Under the pieces are notes generated by a model, which saw only the letters and a list, made by a program, of their open reading frames with translations, was not told the origin of the DNA and did not search any database. From the NCBI GenBank assembly GCA_023392225.1, contig JAEVZM010000090.1, positions 1 through 16,756 of the forward strand: a stretch of DNA of 16,756 nucleotides, read 5' to 3'. Source of the stretch: Pseudomonadota bacterium. GTDB taxonomy: Bacteria; Pseudomonadota; Alphaproteobacteria; Rhizobiales; Kaistiaceae. Positions 7,203 to 12,887 of the stretch are shown one piece after another; position 1 is the stretch's first letter, and every line of letters starts with the position of its first letter. A program made the position numbers and the translations under genes.

Positions 7203-8545
7203 CAGTGCGTGGTGTCGAGACGGGCCTGGGCGAAGGCGACGACACGCTCGAAGCGATCGAGCATCTCGTCCGCCTCGGCGAGGGTCGTATTGACCGCCGG
7301 CTTGAGCTTGAGCACGTTGCCGTAGTCGCCGAACACCGGACCGGTCTTGCCGATCAGCAGCCGCTCCTTGTCGACCGCGTGGTGCCAGGCGGCGCCGGCC
7401 AGCTCGTCCGCCGGCTCCTTGCTCTCGCGATCCTTGACCAGCTCGATGCCGATCATCAGGCCGAGGCCGCGGACGTCGCCGATGATCGTGTAGCGATCCT
7501 TCATGGCGTTGAGGCGGTCCATGAAATGGGCGCCGATCTCGCGCGCGTTCCGGCCGAGATCCTCCTCGTCCATGACCTCGAGCATGGCGAGGCTGCCGGC
7601 GGCGACCACCGGGGTCGACATCAGCGTGAAGCCGGCCTCCCAGCCGCGGAGCGAGGTGAAGCCCTCGGCCGCGACCACGCCCGACAGCGGCAGGCCGGCG
7701 CCGAGCGCCTTGCCCATGATGATCAGGTCGGGATCGGCATTGACGACGTTGGAGGCGAAGATGTCGCCGCAGCGGCAGAACGCGGTCTGCACCTCGTCGA
7801 CGATCAGGGCGATGCCGTGGCGCGTGCAGATGTCGCGCACCGTCTCGATGTAGCCGTCCGGCATCGGCAGCATGCCGCCATTGGCCTGGAACAGCTCGAT
7901 GATCACGCCCGCCACCTTGGCGTCGGGCTGGTGCTTGATCGCGGTCTCCATGAACCGCGCGCACATCAGGTCGCAGCTGCCCGGCTCAAGGCCGAAGGGG
8001 CAGCGATAGCAGTTGTAGTTGGGCACGCGGATCTGGCGCGTGAGGTAGCGGTCGAGCCCCTCCTTGGCGCCGTCGATCATGCGCGGGTAGGAATAGCTGA
8101 GCGCCAGCGTGCTGAAGGTCGTGCCGTGGAAGGCGCTGTAGAGGCAGACGAACTCGCTGCCGCCGGTCGCCCGCATCGCCAGATGCATGGCGCCCTCGAC
8201 GGCGTCGGCACCGCTGAGGGCGAACAGCACGCCCTTCATCCGCTCCGGTGCATGCTCGAGAAGCTTGGCGGCGAGCTTGGTCCGCATCTCGTTCTCGAAC
8301 ACCGGGGTGACGTAGTCGATCCGGTCGATCTGGTTCTTGATCGCCTCGACGACCTTGGGGTGGCGATAGCCGAGATTGACGACCCACTCTCCCGACACCG
8401 CGTCGAGATACTCGGTCCCCTCCTCGTCCCAGAACCGCACGCCCTCGCCGCGAACGATCGACAGCGGGTAGTGGCCCATCGGCTTGATGATGTTGTCGAC
8501 GGTCGGCGACGACAGGGCTGGGTCGGAGACGGGTTCCTGGCTCAT
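7202..8545 (-). CDS. Class III pyridoxal-phosphate aminotransferase
   Basis: A 447-residue fold-type I enzyme of the class III (omega-amino acid, GABA, AGXT2-like) family. Landmarks are the N-terminal substrate strand GVRFWDEEGTEYLDAVSG, a phosphate-cup segment SGADAVEGAM (111-120), and SAFHGTTFSTLALS with the cofactor-stacking region. The NYNCYRCPFG segment seen in GABA-type relatives follows, then LIVDEVQTAFCRCG with Asp250 binding the pyridine nitrogen, and the Schiff-base Lys279 in IIMGKALGAG. All catalytic residues are present. It should move an amino group between an amine donor and a keto acid, or deaminate an amino-sugar/aminocyclitol. The ATG at 8545 has AAAGGAG six bases upstream and lies 20 bases after the iolD-like stop. 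Two roles fit: deaminating the imported compound, or aminating a breakdown product such as malonic semialdehyde or glyoxylate. The sequence does not choose between them. Confidence 0.93.
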   Translation of the reverse strand: MSQEPVSDPALSSPTVDNIIKPMGHYPLSIVRGEGVRFWDEEGTEYLDAVSGEWVVNLGYRHPKVVEAIKNQIDRIDYVTPVFENEMRTKLAAKLLEHAPERMKGVLFALSGADAVEGAMHLAMRATGGSEFVCLYSAFHGTTFSTLALSYSYPRMIDGAKEGLDRYLTRQIRVPNYNCYRCPFGLEPGSCDLMCARFMETAIKHQPDAKVAGVIIELFQANGGMLPMPDGYIETVRDICTRHGIALIVDEVQTAFCRCGDIFASNVVNADPDLIIMGKALGAGLPLSGVVAAEGFTSLRGWEAGFTLMSTPVVAAGSLAMLEVMDEEDLGRNAREIGAHFMDRLNAMKDRYTIIGDVRGLGLMIGIELVKDRESKEPADELAGAAWHHAVDKERLLIGKTGPVFGDYGNVLKLKPAVNTTLAEADEMLDRFERVVAFAQARLDTTH

Positions 8546-8565
8546 CAAGGGCTCCTTTGCCGCCT

Positions 8566-10440
8566 TCACAGGTAGTGGCGTTGCGTTTTGTCCCGGCGGT
8601 CCTCGTACGAGCGGCGCAGCTCCTGCGTCTTCTCGTTGGTCGAGACCTGGGGCGGGGCGATGTCCCAGAAGGCGTGCTTGGTGGCGACCGACATCTGGTA
8701 GGGGTCGACCTCGATCACGATGACCGTCGGCCCGGGCGTCGCGTCCGCTTCCTTGAGGGCCGCCTCGAGCTCGGCGACGGTCGAGGCGGTGTGCACCCGC
8801 GCCCCGAGGCTCGCCGCGTTGCCGGCGAGGTCGATGTCGAGATAGGCGCCGTTGGTCTGGCCGGCATTGTCGCGGCCGCGGAACTCGGTCGCGAAGCTGC
8901 CGCCGGTGGTCAGCGTCTGGAGGTCGCGGATGATCTGGTAGCCGTGGTTGTTGAACACGCAGACCGTCAGCTTGACGTTCTCCCGGGCGGCGACGAGGAG
9001 GTCGCTCGGGTTCATGAGATAGGTGCCGTCGCCGACCACCACGGCGACGTTGCGCTCGCCGGCAAGGGCGAGGCCGATGCCGGCCGGGATCTCGTAGGTC
9101 ATGCAGGAGAAGCCGAAGTCGAGATGCGCCCGGCGGTTGCCGCGCGTGTCCCACAGCTTGATGACGTCGCCCGGCAGGCTGCCGGCGGCGGCGACGACAT
9201 ACGAATCCTCGTGCATCGCCTTGTTGACCACATGCAGCGCCTGGGCCTGGGTCATGATCTTGCCGGGCGTCGGCACCAGCGTCGGCGCGACCAACGCATT
9301 CCAGTCCGATCGGGCGCGGTCGAGCTCCTCGCGCCAGCTTGCGCGCGGCGCGACGCCCCTCGCCGCGGCAGCCTCGCCGAGAACCTCGAGGCCGGCGCGG
9401 GCATCGGCCAGCACTGCGTGGCTGCCGAGCTTGGCGGCATCGCGACCGGCGACGTTGATCGACACGAAGCGGACGTCCGGGTCCTGGAACAGGGTCTGCG
9501 AGCAGGTCACCACGTCGGTGAGGCGGGTGCCGATCGCGAGCACGAGGTCGGCTCGGCTGGCGAGGTGGTTGGCGGCGAGGTTGCCGGCGATGCCGAGCGC
9601 GCCGGCGGCCATCGGCGATTCACCGGCCATGGTGCTGCGGCCGGCGACGGTCTCCACCACCGGGATGCCGAACCTCTCGGCGAAGGCGCGCAGCTCGGCC
9701 TCGGCCTCGGAATAGTAGACGCCGCCGCCGCTGATGATCAGCGGCCGTTCGGCGGCGAGCAGCAGCTCGGCGGCGCGGGCGATCGCGGCGCTCTCCGGCG
9801 GCCGGCGGGCGACGGTCCACACCCGCTCCTCGAACAGCTCTTCCGGGAAGTCGCCGGCCTCGCCCTGGGTGTCCTGGCAGATCGACAGCGTCACCGCGCC
9901 GGTCTCGGACGGGCTCATCAGCACGCGCATCGCCTCGAGGAGCGAGGGCACCAGTTGCTCGGGCCGGACGATCTTGTCGTAGAAGGCGCTGACCGTGCGG
10001 AGGCCATCGGAGACCGAGAGGTCGAAATTGGTGGCGTGCTCGAGCTGCTGCAGGACGATGCCCTGCCGGCGCGTCGCATAGTGGTCGGAGGCGAGCAGCA
10101 TCACCGGGACGCGCTGCACCGTCGCGCTCGCCGCGCCAGTGTACATGTTCGCCGTGCCGGGGCCGATCGAGGCGGTGCAGGCGAAGGTCGAGAGGCGGCG
10201 CTTGGCCCGCGCATAGCCGACGGCCGTGTGCACCATGCTCTGCTCGTGGAACGGCTGGTAGAACGGAATCTCGCCGCCGCACTCGTAGAGCCCCTGGCCG
10301 ATGCCGGACAGGTTGCCGTGGCCGAAGATGCCGCACGCGCCGCCGATGACACGCTGACGATGGCCGTCCCGCTCCGACTGCTGTGCCGTCAGAAACCGGG
10401 CGATCGCCTGCCCAACAGAAAGCCGCACGCTTCGCCTCAT
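8566..10440 (-). CDS. iolD: ThDP-dependent cyclic 1,2-diketone hydrolase of the IolD family (3D-(3,5/4)-trihydroxycyclohexane-1,2-dione hydrolase-like)
   Basis: A 624-residue thiamine diphosphate enzyme with the three-domain plan of the acetolactate synthase superfamily, recognisable as IolD-like. The N-terminus VRLSVGQAIARFL plus SERDG, the GIFGHGNLSGIGQGL segment (37-51) and the C-terminal WDIAPPQVS followed by a YEDRRDKTQRHYL tail are IolD hallmarks. The cofactor-activating Glu66 lies in PFHEQSMVHTAVGYAR. The ThDP/Mg site is GDGTYLMNPSD (470-480) with Asn497-Asn498 about 26 residues on. In the inositol pathway IolD opens a six-membered ring diketone to 5-deoxy-glucuronate. The same ring-opening chemistry is expected here, though the natural ring may differ. 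It is the first gene of the minus operon. ATG 10440 follows GGGGGAG, with a consensus -35 about 55 bases upstream. The usual neighbours iolB, iolC, iolE and iolJ are absent from the window, so the symbol reflects family, not proven pathway. Confidence 0.9.
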   Translation of the reverse strand: MRRSVRLSVGQAIARFLTAQQSERDGHRQRVIGGACGIFGHGNLSGIGQGLYECGGEIPFYQPFHEQSMVHTAVGYARAKRRLSTFACTASIGPGTANMYTGAASATVQRVPVMLLASDHYATRRQGIVLQQLEHATNFDLSVSDGLRTVSAFYDKIVRPEQLVPSLLEAMRVLMSPSETGAVTLSICQDTQGEAGDFPEELFEERVWTVARRPPESAAIARAAELLLAAERPLIISGGGVYYSEAEAELRAFAERFGIPVVETVAGRSTMAGESPMAAGALGIAGNLAANHLASRADLVLAIGTRLTDVVTCSQTLFQDPDVRFVSINVAGRDAAKLGSHAVLADARAGLEVLGEAAAARGVAPRASWREELDRARSDWNALVAPTLVPTPGKIMTQAQALHVVNKAMHEDSYVVAAAGSLPGDVIKLWDTRGNRRAHLDFGFSCMTYEIPAGIGLALAGERNVAVVVGDGTYLMNPSDLLVAARENVKLTVCVFNNHGYQIIRDLQTLTTGGSFATEFRGRDNAGQTNGAYLDIDLAGNAASLGARVHTASTVAELEAALKEADATPGPTVIVIEVDPYQMSVATKHAFWDIAPPQVSTNEKTQELRRSYEDRRDKTQRHYL

Positions 10441-10458
10441 GGCGTCTTCTCCCCCACG

Positions 10459-10469
10459 TTCTGGAACAA
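10459..10469. promoter_or_regulatory. Candidate GntR/FCD operator, copy 1
   Basis: The plus strand reads TTCTGGAACAA, an imperfect TTGT-N3-ACAA repeat with one mismatch. It touches the proposed -10 box and covers the expected transcription start of the minus operon, a classic repressor position. The motif form is that of many FadR/LldR-type regulators. Binding is inferred. Confidence 0.3.
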
Positions 10470-10498
10470 TCCTATTGAGCGCTTCCGTCCTGTGTCAA
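10469..10498 (-). promoter_or_regulatory. Candidate sigma-70 type promoter for the minus-strand catabolic operon
   Basis: On the minus strand a perfect TTGACA (10498-10493) is followed after 18 bases by TAGGAT (10474-10469), four of six matches to TATAAT. Initiation would fall near 10462 and leave a 5' leader of about 20 bases that includes the GGGGGAG ribosome site of the iolD-like gene. It lies in an AT-rich island within otherwise GC-rich DNA, between two divergent genes. Confidence 0.55.
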
Positions 10499-10514
10499 TC
10501 TAGTTATATATCAT

Positions 10515-10525
10515 TTATCGTACAA
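10515..10525. promoter_or_regulatory. Candidate GntR/FCD operator, copy 2
   Basis: The plus strand reads TTATCGTACAA, again one mismatch from TTGT-N3-ACAA. Its centre is 56 bases from that of copy 1, a little over five helical turns. It lies just upstream of the oxidase ribosome site (GGGGGAAGG at 10530-10538), where it could control the oxidase-regulator arm. Binding is inferred from motif and the neighbouring FCD regulator gene. Confidence 0.35.
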
Positions 10526-10544
10526 CTTCGGGGGAAGGTCGCGA

Positions 10545-11975
10545 ATGGCTGCTGGCGCGGAATTGTTGAACGAACTCTCGCGCGACTTCCCCGCGCAGTC
10601 GCTGGTGATCGGCCGGGAAGAGACGCGCCACTTCGAGTCCGACTGGCGCGGGCTGGTGAGCAACGTGGCGACGGCGGTGCTCTTGCCGGCGAGCACCGAC
10701 GAGGTGGCGCGCATGGTGCGGAGCTGCGCGCGCCACGGCGTCGCGATCGTGCCGCAGGGCGGCAATACCAGCCTCGTCGCCGGGGCCGTGCCGGTCGCCG
10801 GTCGCCCGCAGGTGATCCTCAATCTCCGGCGGATGCGCGCGATCCGCGCCCTCGACCCGGTGAACGGCACGATGACCGTCGAGGCCGGGCTGACGCTGGC
10901 CGAGACCAAGGGCGCCGCCGACGAAGCGGGCATGATGCTGCCGGTCGGTCTCGCCTCCGAGGGCTCCTGCCAGATCGGCGGCAACATCGCCACCAATGCC
11001 GGCGGGGTCCAGGCGCTGTCCTACGGCTCGATGCGCAGCCACGTGCTCGGGGTCGAGGTGGTGCTGCCGGACGGACGGGTGTGGAATGGCCTGCGCGGCC
11101 TCCGCAAGGACAATGCCGGGCTCGACCTGAAGCAGCTGTTCATCGGCTCCGAGGGGATCATCGGCATCATCACCGCGGCGACGCTGCGCCTCCACCACAA
11201 GCCGCGGAGCTACGCCACGGCGATCATGGCGATCGACTCGCTCGACGCCGCCATGGCGGTGTTCCTCCGCCTCAAGCGCGAGTTCGAGCACGAGCTGACG
11301 TCGTGCGAATACTTCACCGAGACCGGCATGGCGCTGGCCCTCAAGCCACCGGCGCAGAACCGCGACCCCTTCGCCGGGCGCCACCCCGCCTATGTGCTGG
11401 CGGAGGTCGCGGTGCAGGGCGGCGAGCGCGATCCGGTGGCCGATCTCACCGCGACTCTCGAGGCGCTGTTCGAGGACGAGACGGTGCAGGATGCGGTCGT
11501 CGCGCAGTCGGAGGCGCAGCGGACGGCGCTATGGGCGATCCGCGAGGACATCTCCGAAGGCGAGCGGACCGAGGGCGGCTCGATCAAGCACGACATCGCG
11601 GTGCCGATCTCGGCCATCCCGACCGTCGTCCGCGAGCTGCGCGATGAGCTCGCGTCGCGCTTCCCGGATGCGCGCCTCAACGTGTTCGGCCATCTCGGCG
11701 ACGGCAACCTGCATGTCAATGTGCTGCCCCCCGACGGCAGCCCCGTGGCGGCCATCGCGCCCTTCGGCAGCGAGATCACCGAGATGGTCGAGCGGACGGC
11801 GGTCGCGGCACAGGGCACATTCAGTGCCGAGCATGGTATCGGGCAGTTGAGACTGGGGTCTCTGGCGCGTTATCGGACGCCTCTGGAGCTCGAATTGATG
11901 CTATCAGTCAAGAAGGCGCTGGATCCACAATGGCTGCTGAATCCAGGAAAGATGCTTCGGGTGGAGGAAGCGTGA
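10545..11975 (+). CDS. FAD-linked 2-hydroxyacid dehydrogenase/oxidase (GlcD / D2HGDH family)
   Basis: A 476-residue flavoprotein of the vanillyl-alcohol-oxidase fold. The FAD_binding_4 domain covers about 35-215, with PQGGNTSLVAG (70-80), GSCQIGGNIATNAGG (140-154) and FIGSEGIIGIIT (199-210) lining the cofactor. The FAD-oxidase_C domain carries the metal-binding motif GHLGDGNLHVNV (His383, His390) and SAEHGIG (Glu429, His430). It ends in LLNPGKML, as in GlcD, D-lactate and D-2-hydroxyglutarate dehydrogenases. It should oxidise a D-2-hydroxyacid to the 2-keto acid and pass electrons to a quinone or flavoprotein carrier. The ATG at 10545 has GGGGGAAGG six bases upstream. It is divergent from the catabolic operon and overlaps the regulator gene downstream. 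Oxidation of a hydroxyacid made by ring opening, or supply of a keto acid to the aminotransferase, are plausible roles. The substrate is not visible. Confidence 0.92.
   Translation: MAAGAELLNELSRDFPAQSLVIGREETRHFESDWRGLVSNVATAVLLPASTDEVARMVRSCARHGVAIVPQGGNTSLVAGAVPVAGRPQVILNLRRMRAIRALDPVNGTMTVEAGLTLAETKGAADEAGMMLPVGLASEGSCQIGGNIATNAGGVQALSYGSMRSHVLGVEVVLPDGRVWNGLRGLRKDNAGLDLKQLFIGSEGIIGIITAATLRLHHKPRSYATAIMAIDSLDAAMAVFLRLKREFEHELTSCEYFTETGMALALKPPAQNRDPFAGRHPAYVLAEVAVQGGERDPVADLTATLEALFEDETVQDAVVAQSEAQRTALWAIREDISEGERTEGGSIKHDIAVPISAIPTVVRELRDELASRFPDARLNVFGHLGDGNLHVNVLPPDGSPVAAIAPFGSEITEMVERTAVAAQGTFSAEHGIGQLRLGSLARYRTPLELELMLSVKKALDPQWLLNPGKMLRVEEA
11963..11968 (+). promoter_or_regulatory. 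Ribosome binding site deciding the GTG start of the GntR regulator
   Basis: GGAGGA lies within the last codons of the oxidase gene, three bases before GTG 11972. It supports this start over the in-frame ATG at 11930, which would place 14 extra residues inside the oxidase reading frame. Confidence 0.65.
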
Positions 11976-12709
11976 GTCGGCGGGCGGTGGCGACGGCGAA
12001 GATCCGGGCGAAGCCCATCATCCGGCCTGACCGCCTGTCGGACCGGATCGTCGAGGCGATCCGCGACGATGTCGAAGCGGGCCGCGTGCGCCCGGGCGAC
12101 CGGCTGCCCACCGAGGCGGCCCTCAGCACCGCCTTCAATGTCAGCCGCACGGTGATTCGCGAGGCGATCTCGCGCCTGCAGACCGAAGGCATGGTGATCA
12201 GCCGTCGCGGCTCGGGCGTCTATGTCGCCCAGGCCGGCGATGCCCCGCGGACCTTCAGGATGGGTCCGGCGAGCGCCGAGGAGATGGTGAACCTGCGCGA
12301 GATCTTCGAGCTGCGCATCGGCGTCGAGAGCGAGGCTGCGGCACTGGCCGCGGCGCGCCGCAACCGCTCGGACGTCACCTCGCTCCGCCGGATCCTCGCG
12401 CGGCTCTCCGACCAGGCCGGTCCGCTCGAGATCGGCGTCGAGGCGGACATCGAGTTCCATCGCCAGATCGCCGAGTTCTCGCGGAACAAGCAGATCCTCC
12501 GCTTCCTGGATTTCCTGTCCTTCGTGCTCGGCGAGGCGATCCGGACCGCCCGGGCCAACTCCGCCCGGCAGCACGGCTGGAGCGAACAGGCCTATGACGA
12601 GCACGTCGCCATCTTCGAATCGATCGCCGACGCCGATGCCGATGGCGCCCGGCAGGCGATCCGGCGCCATCTCGAGCAGGCCCAGCAGCGCCTCGGCCTC
12701 CTCCAGTAG
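11972..12709 (+). CDS. GntR-family transcriptional regulator, FadR subfamily (FCD domain)
   Basis: A 245-residue regulator. The N-terminal winged helix (about 20-85) contains DRIVEAIRDDVEAGRVRPGDRLPTE, the recognition helix region NVSRTVIREAISRLQTEG and the wing VISRRGSGVYV. The C-terminal all-helical FCD domain (about 103-240) has the putative metal or ligand residues Asp159, His163 (ADIEFHRQIA), His211 (DEHVAIF) and His233 (RRHLEQ), matching the D-H-H-H set known in this family. Such proteins usually repress catabolic genes until an organic acid or sugar acid ligand binds. The GTG start overlaps the oxidase stop (GTGA) with GGAGGA upstream, so the two genes are co-transcribed and coupled. 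It is the only regulator in the window and the natural candidate to act at the divergent promoter at 10441-10544. Confidence 0.93.
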   Translation: MSRRAVATAKIRAKPIIRPDRLSDRIVEAIRDDVEAGRVRPGDRLPTEAALSTAFNVSRTVIREAISRLQTEGMVISRRGSGVYVAQAGDAPRTFRMGPASAEEMVNLREIFELRIGVESEAAALAAARRNRSDVTSLRRILARLSDQAGPLEIGVEADIEFHRQIAEFSRNKQILRFLDFLSFVLGEAIRTARANSARQHGWSEQAYDEHVAIFESIADADADGARQAIRRHLEQAQQRLGLLQ

Positions 12710-12775
12710 GCGGCGCCGCGGACGGCTATCGCCGCGACCACCGTTCGCGGCTGTGCCCGCCGCGCTTGTCGCGGC
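12710..12775. terminator. Weak candidate stem-loops in the convergent gap
   Basis: The 178-base gap between two converging genes (12710-12887) begins with the ten-base palindrome GCGGCGCCGC at 12710-12719. GCCGCG at 12731-12736 can pair with CGCGGC at 12746-12751, and again 12759-12764 with 12770-12775 (five-base loop). The arms are interchangeable. No T-run follows on either strand, so a factor-independent terminator is not established. The rest of the gap shows no gene. Confidence 0.25.
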
Positions 12776-12887
12776 AAGCTGATGTGGTTCGACGTGTCGG
12801 CGACCGTGCTCCGGGTGGCCCATTCCGGACGATTGGCGCCAGAGGGGAGGAGACCCATGGGCCGCCCTCGCGCCGGACGGGCAGCGC

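Noticed and set aside
10478..10483. AGCGCT palindrome as a LacI-type operator
   Set aside because: Symmetry stops at six bases and no LacI-family gene is present; such words are common in GC-rich DNA.
10463..10486. GGAA and TTCC half-sites as an IolR-type operator
   Set aside because: The spacing is 16 bases, whereas rhizobial IolR sites as I recall them are GGAA-N6-TTCC, and no RpiR-family regulator is encoded here.
7205..10503. Plus-strand frames of 456 and 648 codons opposite the aminotransferase and iolD-like genes
   Set aside because: No motifs, biased composition, and complete overlap with well-supported minus-strand enzymes.
12759..12775. Factor-independent terminator for the converging genes
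   Set aside because: The stem is only six base pairs and no T-run follows on either strand; kept only as a weak stem-loop candidate.
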